64,000 nt of DNA, taken from positions 22,714 to 86,713 of the forward strand of contig JAHBVY010000014.1 of the NCBI GenBank assembly GCA_019637265.1, given 5' to 3'. The position numbers were made by a program, and so were the translations under genes. Below the pieces are notes generated by a model. The model did no database searches and was not told the DNA's origin. It saw only the letters and a list, made by a program, of their open reading frames with translations. The DNA comes from Polyangiaceae bacterium (lineage in GTDB: Bacteria; Myxococcota_A; Polyangia; Polyangiales; Polyangiaceae). Shown here piece by piece: positions 26,027 through 34,956 of this stretch (its first letter is position 1; the number at the start of each line of letters is the position of its first letter).

Positions 26027-26408
26027 CTGGCGGGGGGCGGGTTTGAAACCCGCCCCTACGGTACGATGGGCTGATGATGATCGTGCCCCCGTCGATCTAG
26101 CGGGGGGCGGGTTTGAAACCCGCCCCTACGGTACGATGGGCTGATGATGATCGTGCCCCCGTCGATGGGTTGATGGGCTGACGAGCCTTGGAGCAGCCAC
26201 GAGGGTTCGGCACGGTGGGGCAGCGGCGGGGATTGGGGCGGCCGGGGGCACCTGGGGGAGGCGGCCTGGGGCGCTGCGCGCGGCGCGGTGCCAAACCCCC
26301 AAGCCCTGATCTCGAGGAAGGTGCGGATGACTGACGAAATGCCACGGAGCTGAGGGTCAGCGTTGATGACCATGCTCCGGCTGGGCCAGGCGTCACGACG
26401 GCGATGAG
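26027..26408. other. Convergent intergenic region made largely of repeats
   Basis: 382 bp between the ends of the transporter and fumC. Besides the 70-bp duplication it holds, around 26278-26302, a reverse-orientation GGCGCGGTGCCAAACCCCCA unit related to those at 35842 and 6818. No gene is supported. Confidence 0.6.
26031..26170. repeat. 70-bp tandem duplication carrying the 21-bp palindrome
   Basis: Two nearly identical 70-bp units, 26031-26100 and 26101-26170, each holding the GGGCGGGTTT / AAACCCGCCC palindrome (26035-26055, 26105-26125) and then GGTACGATGGGCTGATGATG and a CCCCCGTCGAT end. They differ only in the last few bases. Located between the convergent transporter and fumC. Confidence 0.9.
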
Positions 26409-27800
26409 CTAGCGCTTGGGGCCGGTCATGTCCTCCGGCTTCACCCAGGCGTCGAACTCTTCGCTGGTGACGAAGCCGAGGGCTAGCGCGGCCTCCTTCA
26501 GGGTGGTGCCCTCGGCGTGCGCCTTCTTCGCTATCTTCGCGGCGCGGTCGTAGCCGATGTGTGGGTTCAGGGCGGTGACCAGCATCAGCGAGTTCTTCAC
26601 GTGCTCGGCGATGCGCGCGCGGTTCGGCTCGAGGCCCACGGCGCAGTTGGTGCGGAAGCTGTCACAGCCGTCGGCCAGGAGCCGGCAGCTCATCAGGAAG
26701 TTGTGCGCGATGAGCGGCTTGAACACGTTGAGCTCGAAGTTGCCGCTCATGCCACCGATGTTGATCGCCACGTCGTTGCCCATCACCTGGGCGCACAGCA
26801 TGGTCAGGGCCTCGCACTGAGTGGGGTTCACCTTGCCGGGCATGATGGAGCTGCCGGGCTCGTTCTCCGGGATCGAGAGCTCGCCGATGCCCGAGCGCGG
26901 CCCGGAGGCGAGCCAGCGCACGTCGTTCGCGATTTTGGTCAGGCTAGCCGCTAATGTCTTGAGCGCGCCGCTGGCGAACACCAGGGCGTCGTTGGCGGCC
27001 AGCGCCTCGAACTTGTTCGGGGCCGTGACGATGGGGTGACCGGTCAGCTCGGCGAGCTTCTGCGCGACGCGGGTCGCGTACTCCGGGTGGGCGTTGAGCC
27101 CGGTGCCCACCGCGGTGCCGCCCAGGGCGAGCTCACCCAGGTGAGGCACCGCCTGCTCCAGGTGAGCCAGGCCATGACGCAGCTGCGCCGCCCAGCCGCT
27201 GATCTCCTGGCCCAGGGTGAGCGGGGTGGCGTCCTGGAGGTGGGTGCGCCCGATCTTCACCACGTCGTCGAAGGCCGCCGCCTTCTCGGCGAGGAGGTCA
27301 GCCAGCCGAGTCACCGAGGGGATCACGCGCTCACGCACGGCGGTCACCGCCGCCACCGCCATCGCCGAGGGGAACACGTCGTTCGAGGACTGCCCGCGGT
27401 TCACGTGATCGTTCGGGTGGATGAGGCGCGCCTCGCCGCGCTCGCCGCCGAGCAGCTCGCTGCCGCGGTTCGCGAGCACCTCGTTCATGTTCATGTTGGA
27501 CTGCGTGCCGCTGCCCGTCTGCCACACCGAGAGCGGGAACTCGTCGTCGTGCTGACCCGCGATGACTTCATCAGCTGCCTTGACGATAGCGCCGGCCAGC
27601 TTCGCGTCCACGGCGCCGAGGTCTTGGTTGACGAGGGCCGCCGCCTTCTTGACGAGGGCGAGGGCGCGGAGCAGCTCCAGCGGCATGCGCTCGCTGGAGA
27701 TCTTGAAGTTCTCGAGGCTGCGCCCCGTCTGCGCTCCCCAGAGCTTGTCGCTGGGGACCTGAACCTCACCCATGGTGTCTTTCTCGATGCGTACCGTCAT
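26409..27800 (-). CDS. fumC: Class II fumarate hydratase
   Basis: 463 aa from ATG at 27800. Interconverts fumarate and malate in the TCA cycle without an iron-sulfur cluster. Family signatures are intact: [12 protein letters not shown] near residue 23, [53 protein letters not shown] with the catalytic His, [13 protein letters not shown], and the superfamily signature [15 protein letters not shown] with the catalytic Ser. Length is as expected. The frame continues 8 codons upstream to 27824, but the family starts at [13 protein letters not shown]. It is divergent from the transglycosylase gene across a 212-bp gap with one palindrome. Confidence 0.95.
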   Translation of the reverse strand: MTVRIEKDTMGEVQVPSDKLWGAQTGRSLENFKISSERMPLELLRALALVKKAAALVNQDLGAVDAKLAGAIVKAADEVIAGQHDDEFPLSVWQTGSGTQSNMNMNEVLANRGSELLGGERGEARLIHPNDHVNRGQSSNDVFPSAMAVAAVTAVRERVIPSVTRLADLLAEKAAAFDDVVKIGRTHLQDATPLTLGQEISGWAAQLRHGLAHLEQAVPHLGELALGGTAVGTGLNAHPEYATRVAQKLAELTGHPIVTAPNKFEALAANDALVFASGALKTLAASLTKIANDVRWLASGPRSGIGELSIPENEPGSSIMPGKVNPTQCEALTMLCAQVMGNDVAINIGGMSGNFELNVFKPLIAHNFLMSCRLLADGCDSFRTNCAVGLEPNRARIAEHVKNSLMLVTALNPHIGYDRAAKIAKKAHAEGTTLKEAALALGFVTSEEFDAWVKPEDMTGPKR

Positions 27801-27860
27801 GGCGGCGGAGCATGCCCAAGGCACCGAGCGCGCTCAAGCCGCGCCCCGACCCCTGTGTAG

Positions 27861-27881
27861 GGGCGGGTTTCAAACCCGCCC
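27861..27881. repeat. 21-bp palindrome in a divergent promoter region
   Basis: Same palindrome as at 6019, here in the opposite orientation (GTAGGGGCGGGTTT leading) and between divergently transcribed fumC and the transglycosylase gene, so at this site it cannot be a terminator of either. Confidence 0.8.
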
Positions 27882-28012
27882 GCGCTCGAAGCCAAGACAC
27901 CGCATACGCTCGAGCGGCGCCCCTGCCAGGAGCTGTGCGTTTGGATCAACATCCTTGCGAACGGCGGCAGAGGTTTGACCGGCTTGGGCCAGACCGGTAC
28001 CACTCGGGAGCC

Positions 28013-30241
28013 ATGATCTCGCTCCCATCGCAAGGCGTTCAGCGACGATCCCGGATCCGCCATCTGGGTCTGGGGTTGGGGGTTTGGCTGTGCACTGTCC
28101 TCCTGCCAGGCGCCGTGCTGGCGCAGGAGAAGGAGCCGCCGCGCACCGGGCCGGGTGCCGGCGCGGGGCAGCGTAAGGTGGAAGAGGGCGCCGACGCGAA
28201 GCCGGATGACAAGGACGCCGGCGCGAAGGACGCGGACGCCAAAGACGCCGACACCCAAGACGCTGGCGCGAAGGACGAGCCGAAGCCCGACGCCAAGCCG
28301 GACGCCAAGCCCGAGCCCAGCAAGCCGCCGCCCGTCGATCACAAGCAGGGTCCGGCGCCGCGGCGTCCGAGCCCCACGCTGCCGAAGGGTGCCAAGGGCA
28401 GCGCCGCGGACCCCGCGACGCGGCGCGCGCTGGCGGAGGGCCCCGTGCGCGGCCAGCCCGATCTGGATGACGAGGAGATCCAGGCGCTGGTGGCGGCCGA
28501 TCAGGTGCTGTTCAAGCGGCCGCTCGCCGGCGCCACCCCGGGCTGGTCCTGGGGCCTGCCGCAGAAGTCAGGGCCACGAGCTGCTGGCGCGGGGGTGCCG
28601 CCGCAGGGCGCGCTCACGCCAGGGCAGGCGCCGGAGGCGGCGCGCGCCGGGTGGCTCGCTCAGCTGACGATGCCCAACTTCGAGGTGCGGCTCGATCCAC
28701 GGGTGGTCACCTACCTGGAGTTCTACAAGAGCAACCCGCGGGGCCAGGCGATCGCCAAGGTGTGGGCGAAGAAGTCGGGGCGCTACGCGCCAGCGCTGAT
28801 GGCGGAGCTGGCCAAGTCAGGGCTCCCGACGGATCTCGTGTGGCTCTCGCTGATCGAGAGCGGCCACAACCCGACCATCTACTCGAGCGCCGGGGCCGCG
28901 GGGCTGTGGCAGTTCATCCCTGACTCGGGCCGCATGTACGGCCTCACCGTGGACCGCTGGGTGGACGAGCGGCTGGACCCAGAGCGCAGCACGCAGGCGG
29001 CGATCCGTTACCTGTCCGATTTGCACACGCGCTTCGGCAACTGGGAGCTCGCGATGGCCGCCTACAACATGGGCCACGGCGGGCTGTCGCGCGCGATCCG
29101 CAAGTACAACACCAACGACTTCTGGGAGCTCTCCCGCTACGAAGCGGGCATCCCTTGGGAGACCGCGCTCTACGTCCCCAAGATCGCCGCCATCGCGATC
29201 GTGATGAACAACAAGCGGGTGTTCGGGCTGGACCACATCGAGCCCGATCCGCGTGAGAAGTTCGACGTGGTGGAGGTGCCCCAGGGCGTGACCCTGACCG
29301 ACGTGGCCGCCGCGGCGAAGCGCCCCAAGGCGGAGGTGGAGGCGCTGAACCCGCACTACCTCGCGAGCCGCGTGCCGCCGGCCGCGGCGGCCGGTGAGAA
29401 GGCGAAGCCCGCCACCTGGCGCGTGAAGTTGCCGCGCGGCAGCGGCAAGCAGGCGCGCGCCGGGCTCGCCCACGTGGCGCGCATCGACGCGAAATATGAG
29501 CCCTACGCGGTGCGCTTCGGTGACACCCTGGAGCAAATCGCCGCTGACGTGGGGCTCACGGAGCAGGCCTTGCGGGCGCTGAACGGCGCGAAGAAGGGGG
29601 AGCGGCTCCAGGCGGGTGAGGTGCTGCTCGTCCCCAAGGCGAAGCCGGCGAAGCGCACGGTGACCGAGCAGCTGGTGGCGGTGGTGCCACCTCGTCAGTT
29701 CAGCTACCCAGGGCGGCGGCGCGTGTTCTACACCGCGCTCACGGGGGACAGCCTGGAGGCGGTGGCCGCGGCCTTCGAGGTGTCGCGCGCAGAGCTCATC
29801 ACCTGGAACGGGCTGGACACCAGCGCGCGGCTGCTCCCGGGGATGGTGCTCCAGCTGTTCGTGAAGCCGAGCTTCGACCTGGGTCAGGTGCGGGTCGCGG
29901 AGCAGCCGCTGGTGCTGACCGCCGGCAGCGAGGAGTTCTTCGCGCACTTCGAGGGCAAGGAGGGGCGCCAGCGGCTGCGGGTGACGGTGCAGCCGGGTGA
30001 CACCCTCACCAAGATCGGCCAGCGCTACGGGATGAGCGTGGGGATGATGGAGCGCATCAACCGCATCGCGCGCACCAAGGTGCTGAAGCCGGGGGAGACC
30101 CTGATCGTGTACGCCAAGGCAGGCGCCGGCGCGAAGAGCGCGGAGGACAGCCAGGTGAAGCGCGAGGAGCTGCCCCCGGTGGACGAGGCCGCGGCGCCCG
30201 ATCGCAGCGAGCCGCCGCCGCTCCGCGCCGGCACGCCGTGA
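28013..30241 (+). CDS. MltD-like membrane-bound lytic transglycosylase with LysM repeats
   Basis: 742 aa from ATG at 28013. A signal peptide (GLGVWLCTVLLPGAVLAQ) precedes about 70 disordered residues dominated by Lys, Asp and Ala-Pro (KDAGAKDADAKDADTQDAGA). The goose-lysozyme-like SLT domain follows, with the catalytic Glu in WLSLIESGHNP, YSSAGAAGLWQFIPDSGRMY and the AAYNMGHGG block. Three LysM modules bind peptidoglycan: YAVRFGDTLEQIAADVG, FYTALTGDSLEAVAAAFEV and VTVQPGDTLTKIGQRYG. The enzyme cleaves glycan strands, forming anhydro-muropeptides. The frame upstream to 27812 overlaps fumC and has no family similarity. Confidence 0.9.
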   Translation: MISLPSQGVQRRSRIRHLGLGLGVWLCTVLLPGAVLAQEKEPPRTGPGAGAGQRKVEEGADAKPDDKDAGAKDADAKDADTQDAGAKDEPKPDAKPDAKPEPSKPPPVDHKQGPAPRRPSPTLPKGAKGSAADPATRRALAEGPVRGQPDLDDEEIQALVAADQVLFKRPLAGATPGWSWGLPQKSGPRAAGAGVPPQGALTPGQAPEAARAGWLAQLTMPNFEVRLDPRVVTYLEFYKSNPRGQAIAKVWAKKSGRYAPALMAELAKSGLPTDLVWLSLIESGHNPTIYSSAGAAGLWQFIPDSGRMYGLTVDRWVDERLDPERSTQAAIRYLSDLHTRFGNWELAMAAYNMGHGGLSRAIRKYNTNDFWELSRYEAGIPWETALYVPKIAAIAIVMNNKRVFGLDHIEPDPREKFDVVEVPQGVTLTDVAAAAKRPKAEVEALNPHYLASRVPPAAAAGEKAKPATWRVKLPRGSGKQARAGLAHVARIDAKYEPYAVRFGDTLEQIAADVGLTEQALRALNGAKKGERLQAGEVLLVPKAKPAKRTVTEQLVAVVPPRQFSYPGRRRVFYTALTGDSLEAVAAAFEVSRAELITWNGLDTSARLLPGMVLQLFVKPSFDLGQVRVAEQPLVLTAGSEEFFAHFEGKEGRQRLRVTVQPGDTLTKIGQRYGMSVGMMERINRIARTKVLKPGETLIVYAKAGAGAKSAEDSQVKREELPPVDEAAAPDRSEPPPLRAGTP

Positions 30242-30340
30242 GCCGCTGAGCCCCGAGTGGTGAGTGAGGCTGACTTCGCGGCTCCTCGCTCTTCGATGTC
30301 AGCTCTACTGACGAGCCTTGAGGAGGGCGCGCCGCGCCCA

Positions 30341-30478
30341 CCCGTAGGGGCAGCCCCCCGTGGCTGCCCTCGCCCATCGTCATTCACCCGTAGGGGCAGC
30401 CCCCCGTGGCTGCCCTCACCCCCCGTCATTCACCCGTAGGGGCAGCCCCCGTGGCTGCCCTCGCCCATCGTCATTCAG
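30341..30478. repeat. Three tandem 46-bp palindromic repeats
   Basis: Units begin at 30341, 30387 and 30433; each has CCCGTAGGGGCAGCC and GGCTGCCCT as inverted arms, then a CGTCATTCA end. The third lacks one C, and a partial fourth unit starts at 30479. The array fills the gap between convergent transglycosylase and lipoprotein genes. There are no unique spacers, so it is not a CRISPR. Confidence 0.9.
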
Positions 30479-30489
30479 CCGTACGAGTG

Positions 30490-31743
30490 TCAGTCGCAGA
30501 TGAACTGGGTCGTCTGGCTCGCCATGTCGAACCACGCGGCGACGCAGGTGTTCGCGTCAGGGGCGCCAGGCGCGGCGAAGTAGGGGTGCGAGCGGGGGTT
30601 GGGCCAGTTGTGCCACTCGAGATCGATGCCCATCTGGTAGAGCTTGCCGTCCTCCGAGCTCGTCATCAGCCCCAGCGTCTCCTCGGGGCCGTCCGGGCTC
30701 ATGCGTTCGAACGACCACCGATCGCGGACGTCGGGTCGCGGTGGGCCGTTCACCTTGAAGGTCAGCGGCCCGGTGTAGGGACCCTCCGGGCTGGTGTTTC
30801 CGAAGTAGATGTAGCGGGCGTAGTTCGGAGCTGCCCCGAAGGTGACGTCCGTCCGCATCGGTCCGCCGCCTGCGCTGTGCCAAACCCAGGGCAGCTGCCA
30901 CACGGCGTCGAGCGGCGCGGGCAGGCCAGGGAAGCGTGAGGTGGCGGGCACCGGCGGCTGCCAGCTGCCGTGCTCGCGCAGGTGGAGCTGACCCGAGGTG
31001 GTGAACACCATCAGCTGATTGAAGTCGTAAGCGTGAAAGACCGTCGCGATGGGGGTGCAAGGAGATGGCGCGTTGGGGCCCGTCCAGGCGTGGCTGAGCG
31101 CTTGGGAGGTCCACAGCACGGAGATGGTGTCGAGCCGGTAGAGCCGGACGCTCGTGACGTCATCGATCACGCCGTTGCAGTCGTCGTCCACCCCGTTGCA
31201 GGTCTCGAGCTGCGGAGCCTGCTCGCCGATGCAGGCGGACCAGTCGCCGGTCGCTTGGCACTCCTGGATCCCCGCCTTGCAGGGGCCGACGCCCTGCGTC
31301 CCCGAGGAGCCGGAGTAGCAAGGCTGGGTGTTGCCCTCGGTGCAGCTGCAGCCCTCATCCACCTCGCCGTCGCAGTCGTCATCCAGCCCGTTGCAGATTT
31401 CTTCCGCCGGGTGCACCTCGCCTTCGCAGGCGCCGAACACACCGGCTCGACAGGTGGCCGTCCCTTGGCGACAGGAGCCATGGTCCGCCGTCCCGGCGGG
31501 GCCGGAGTAGCACTCCATCACCTCGCCAGTGGTGCAGGCGGGCGCCCAGCCGCCCGAGCCGCCGCCCGCCGTACCGCCGCTGCCCGCAGCGCCACCGGAG
31601 CCCGCGGTCCCGCCCGCGCCGCCCGACAAGCCCGGCTTGTTACCCGACTCCGTCTCGCCGCCGCCACACGCCGGGATGACGCCGAGGGTGAGCGCCACCG
31701 TGCTCGCTGCTAGCCACCAGGACCGCCTCGATTGAAGGTGCAT
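30490..31743 (-). CDS. MopE-motif lipoprotein, paralogue 1
   Basis: 417 aa from ATG at 31743 (GTG at 31746 is adjacent). A signal peptide ends in the lipobox IPAC, followed by a Gly/Ser/Thr/Ala linker of about 40 residues. The next 130 residues are Cys-rich with two Asp-rich putative metal-binding motifs of the MopE type: CNGLDDDCDGEVDEGCSC and CNGVDDDCNGVIDD. The C-terminal 210 residues form a beta-rich domain (VFHAYDFNQLMVFTTSGQLHLRE, then YFAAPGAPDANTC and FICD at the end) that I do not recognise but is shared by the three tandem copies. Predicted role: surface-exposed binding of copper or calcium; not shown here. Confidence 0.82.
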   Translation of the reverse strand: MHLQSRRSWWLAASTVALTLGVIPACGGGETESGNKPGLSGGAGGTAGSGGAAGSGGTAGGGSGGWAPACTTGEVMECYSGPAGTADHGSCRQGTATCRAGVFGACEGEVHPAEEICNGLDDDCDGEVDEGCSCTEGNTQPCYSGSSGTQGVGPCKAGIQECQATGDWSACIGEQAPQLETCNGVDDDCNGVIDDVTSVRLYRLDTISVLWTSQALSHAWTGPNAPSPCTPIATVFHAYDFNQLMVFTTSGQLHLREHGSWQPPVPATSRFPGLPAPLDAVWQLPWVWHSAGGGPMRTDVTFGAAPNYARYIYFGNTSPEGPYTGPLTFKVNGPPRPDVRDRWSFERMSPDGPEETLGLMTSSEDGKLYQMGIDLEWHNWPNPRSHPYFAAPGAPDANTCVAAWFDMASQTTQFICD

Positions 31744-32098
31744 CACCCCTCATCTTGAGGAGCCTGCCCCCGCGAGTCAAACCGAACGGCGCCTCGACCA
31801 CAGATGAAGTAGGCGGCTTGCACCGGCATGTCGAGCCACGCCGCGACGCAGCTGTTCGGGTCAGGGGCGCCTCGATGACTCGCGACCTGGATGGCTCGCG
31901 GCTCGATGGCGCTGCGTCATACACAGCACCGCAGGGTCATGGTGCTGCAGGGTCATGACGGTGGGCGCGTGGCGATCGCGGGGTATGACGGGGCGCAGCC
32001 CTGACTTGGCCGCGCGGCGTGCGACAGGCAAACCCCCTGACCCAACCAAGTCATCGCCCGCAGCGGCGGACCGGAGGGCTGCTCGATCTCGACGTGCG
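31744..32098. other. Intergenic region holding a paralogue remnant
   Basis: 355 bp. The part at 31800-31872 is the gene remnant described separately. The rest contains short repeated GGTCATG runs near 31930-31960 and no supported gene. It should also hold the promoter of paralogue 1. Confidence 0.5.
31800..31872 (-). pseudogene. 3' remnant of a fourth MopE-motif paralogue
   Basis: Read on the minus strand, this segment encodes GAPDPNSCVAAWLDMPVQAA and then YFIC, matching the C-terminus of all three neighbours (GAPDANTCVAAWFDM, ending FIC). Nothing of the remaining 390 residues is present, and the frame runs on past the normal end. It lies between paralogues 1 and 2, so a fourth tandem copy was largely deleted. 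Confidence 0.8.
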
Positions 32099-33382
32099 TC
32101 AGCGGCAGATGAAGTACGCCACTTGGGCTGGCATGTCGAACCAGGCGTCGCTGCAGCGGTTCGCGTCGGGGGCGCCGGGCGCGGCGAAGTAGGGGTGAGT
32201 GGCGGGGTTGTCCCACTTGGTCCACTGGGTAGACTTGTTCATGTGGTAGAGCTTACCGTCAAGGGAGCTGACGAGTATGCCGAAGGTCGTGTCGTTCAGA
32301 TCCGGGTCGAGGCGCTCGAAGGACCAGTTGTCGCGGATGTTGGGGCGCGGGGGGCCGTTGGCGGAGGGGTTCAGCGACAGTAGGAGCGTCTGCGCCATGG
32401 GCTGACCTCGATACTCGTAGTAGGGCGCGTGCGGCGACGAGGAGAAGGTGATGTGTGTTTCCACGTGGGGAGTCCCCGTCCACGCCCAGGGCAGCTGGAA
32501 CACCGTGTCCAAGACCACGGGCAGGCCCTGGAACCGTGAGCTGGCCGGCACCGGCGCCTGCCAGGTGCTGCCCACCCGCATGTGCAGCTGACCTGACGAG
32601 GTGAACACCATCAGCTGGTTGAAGTCGTGGGCGAAGAGCACCGCGGAGATCTCGGTGCACGGCGTTGGCGCGTTGGGCCCGGTCCACGCCTCACGCAGGG
32701 GCTGCGAGCTCCAGGTGTTCGCTGGGAAGGCGAGGCGGTAGAGGCGGACGCTGGTGACGTCGTCGATGACGCCGTTGCAGTCGTCGTCGACGCCGTTGCA
32801 GGTCTCGACGCTCGGCGCCACCTCGCCATCGCAGATCGGCGACCAGATCCCCGCGGCTTCGCAGGTCTGCATGCCGCTCCTGCACGCCGCGACGCCCTGC
32901 GTCCCCGGAGGACCCGAGTAGCACTCCTGGGTGTTGCCCTCGGTGCAGCTACAGCCCTCATCCACCTCCCCATCGCAGTCGTCGTCGAGGCCATTGCAGA
33001 TCTCGGTGGCCGGGAGCACCTCCCCGTCGCAGGTTTCGCTGTACTTGCCGGCCACACACTGCTGGAGCCCTGACCGGCAGGAGCCGATGTGCTGCGTCCC
33101 GTCCAGGCCCGTGTAGCAGTCAGTCACGTCGCCCGAGTTGCACTCGGTGGGCGCCCAGCCGCCGCTGCCCCCGGCGCCGCTGCCTCCCGCGCCGGTCCCC
33201 GCGGTGCCCCCACTCCCGGCGACCCCACCGCTGCCCGCGGTGCCGCCGTTGCCCGCCGCGCTACTCCCGCCGCTCCCGCCGTTGCCCGACGCGGCGCCGC
33301 CGTCCCCGCCGCACCCAGCGAACGCGCCGAGCGAGAGCCCCGCCACGCACAGACCAACCCACCACCGCGCCGTCCCAAGCAT
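32099..33382 (-). CDS. MopE-motif lipoprotein, paralogue 2
   Basis: 427 aa from ATG at 33382, chosen because MLGTARWWVGLCVAGLSLGA leads directly into the lipobox FAGC. The linker is the longest of the three (about 55 residues of Gly, Ser, Ala, Thr). The two motifs are CNGLDDDCDGEVDEGCSC and CNGVDDDCNGVIDD, identical to paralogue 1, and the C-terminal domain ends YFICR. The Cys-rich central region repeats CYxG-containing blocks three times (DCYTGLDGTQHIGSC, ECYSGPPGTQGVAAC), as in the other copies. Downstream neighbour on the same strand is the remnant copy. The tandem arrangement suggests gene amplification with continuing divergence in the C-terminal domain. Confidence 0.82.
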   Translation of the reverse strand: MLGTARWWVGLCVAGLSLGAFAGCGGDGGAASGNGGSGGSSAAGNGGTAGSGGVAGSGGTAGTGAGGSGAGGSGGWAPTECNSGDVTDCYTGLDGTQHIGSCRSGLQQCVAGKYSETCDGEVLPATEICNGLDDDCDGEVDEGCSCTEGNTQECYSGPPGTQGVAACRSGMQTCEAAGIWSPICDGEVAPSVETCNGVDDDCNGVIDDVTSVRLYRLAFPANTWSSQPLREAWTGPNAPTPCTEISAVLFAHDFNQLMVFTSSGQLHMRVGSTWQAPVPASSRFQGLPVVLDTVFQLPWAWTGTPHVETHITFSSSPHAPYYEYRGQPMAQTLLLSLNPSANGPPRPNIRDNWSFERLDPDLNDTTFGILVSSLDGKLYHMNKSTQWTKWDNPATHPYFAAPGAPDANRCSDAWFDMPAQVAYFICR

Positions 33383-33487
33383 GCTGTGATCTTGAGGGAG
33401 CCTCTGGGATGAGTCAATCGGCGCGCGCCGCTGTCTCACTCGAGAGCAGGTGCGCCGGCTCGTCGCGTGGGATCACGCATCGCTCAG

Positions 33488-34720
33488 CTACGGGCAGATG
33501 AAGTACGCGCGCTGAGTTGGCATGTCGAACCACGCGGCGGTGCAGCGGGTGGCGTCGGGCGCGCCGCGTTGGCTGAAGTAAGGGTGACTGCTTGGATGAG
33601 GCCAGCTCGTCACCTGGACTGACATATCCATGTGATGGAGCTCGTCGTTCACGAAGTGCACCAGGACCCCCGTGGTGCTGGGCGTGATGGGTGGATCGAT
33701 GCGCTCGAACGCCCAGCGGTTACGGACGTGCGCCGGGCCCTGGTTGATCAGCTCGGCGAGCGGCGTGTTGCCGTTGCCGTGATACGTGTAGCGGTACGCG
33801 ATGGGCGAAGATGAGAAGGTGACCTGTGTTTCCGGGGTGGGCGTGCCCAGCCAGGTCCAAGGCAGCTGGTACACGGCGTCGAGCGTCGCTGGCAGCTCTT
33901 GGAAGCGCGAGGTGGCGGGCACGGGCGCTCGCCACACGCTGTCCTCACGTAAGTAGAGCTGACCGGTGGTGGTGAACACCATCAGCTGATTGAAGTCGTA
34001 GGCGTTGAACACCGTGGCGATCTCGGCGCACGGCGGCGGCGCGTTGGGGCCCGTCCACGCGTTGCTCAGGAGCTGTGAGTCCCAAGTGAGGCCGGGGAAC
34101 TGGAGGCGATAGAGGTGCACGCTGCTGACGTCGTCGATGACGCCGTTGCAGTCGTCGTCGATGCCGTTGCACACCTCGACGCTCGGCGTCACCTCGCCGG
34201 CGCAGGAGGGCGACCACGTGCCGCTCGCTTGGCAAGTCTGGATGCCGCTCTTGCACGCCGCGACGCCCTGGGTGCCCGCGGGGCCGGAGTAGCAAGCCTG
34301 GGTGTTGCCCTCGGTGCAGCTGCAGCCTTCATCCACCTCGCCGTCACAGTCGTCGTCGAGGCCATTGCAGATCTCCTCGACTGGCAGCACCTCACCCTCG
34401 CAGGTGTCGCTGTACTTGCCGAGCTGGCAGGTGCGCACCCCGGGGCGACACGAGCCGACGATGTCCGTCCCCGGCGGGCCGCTGTAGCAGTCCGTCACGT
34501 CCCCCGCGCTGCACTCGGTGGGCGCCCAACCGCCGGTACCACCACCGCTGGTGCCGCTGGTGCCGCTCGTGCCACCGCTACCGCTGGTGCCGCCGTTGCC
34601 GCTGGTGCCGCCGCTCTGCCCTGACTGGGTGGCTCCGTCGTCCCCACCGCAGGCGGGGATCAGGCCCAAGCCGATCGCTGCCACACACACACCGACCCAC
34701 CGGCGCCGTACCCAAAGCAT
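33488..34720 (-). CDS. MopE-motif lipoprotein, paralogue 3
   Basis: 410 aa from ATG at 34720 (MLWVRRRWVGVCVAAIGLGL, lipobox IPAC). Same architecture: Gly/Ser/Thr linker, three Cys-containing CYSGPPGT-type blocks, motifs CNGLDDDCDGEVDEGCSC and CNGIDDDCNGVIDD, and a beta-rich C-terminal domain ending YFICP. The DNA encoding the motifs is almost identical to that of paralogue 2, while the C-terminal domain differs more, which fits gene conversion or selection on the metal-binding part. It is upstream of paralogue 2 with a 105-bp gap. Function beyond predicted metal binding is unknown. Confidence 0.82.
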   Translation of the reverse strand: MLWVRRRWVGVCVAAIGLGLIPACGGDDGATQSGQSGGTSGNGGTSGSGGTSGTSGTSGGGTGGWAPTECSAGDVTDCYSGPPGTDIVGSCRPGVRTCQLGKYSDTCEGEVLPVEEICNGLDDDCDGEVDEGCSCTEGNTQACYSGPAGTQGVAACKSGIQTCQASGTWSPSCAGEVTPSVEVCNGIDDDCNGVIDDVSSVHLYRLQFPGLTWDSQLLSNAWTGPNAPPPCAEIATVFNAYDFNQLMVFTTTGQLYLREDSVWRAPVPATSRFQELPATLDAVYQLPWTWLGTPTPETQVTFSSSPIAYRYTYHGNGNTPLAELINQGPAHVRNRWAFERIDPPITPSTTGVLVHFVNDELHHMDMSVQVTSWPHPSSHPYFSQRGAPDATRCTAAWFDMPTQRAYFICP

Positions 34721-34837
34721 CCCCCGATTTTGAGCGCAGCCTCGAGGCACGTCAATCGCGGTCAAGCTCGCGTCGGTCAGCGGGCCCGTGTTAGGGTGCG
34801 GGCCCTTTTGCGGTCATCGCGGGCCCTGTTCTCCTTA

Positions 34838-34883
34838 GTGAGCCTCCCTGGCGAGCCAATCTGGTGAGCCTCCCTGGCGAGCC
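34838..34883. repeat. 20-bp direct repeat upstream of the BASS transporter
   Basis: GTGAGCCTCCCTGGCGAGCC occurs at 34838-34857 and again at 34864-34883, a 26-bp period. It lies in the 236-bp divergent promoter region between paralogue 3 and the transporter gene. Confidence 0.85.
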
Positions 34884-34956
34884 CCCCGCGTCGACCGTTG
34901 CCCTGAAAACCGTGCAGTGAATGAGGGCCCCTCAGTGCGGGGCGAGGTGGAGATCC

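Noticed and set aside
30341..30478. Possible CRISPR array (regular 46-bp repeats)
   Set aside because: The whole unit repeats, with no variable spacers, and only about three copies exist.
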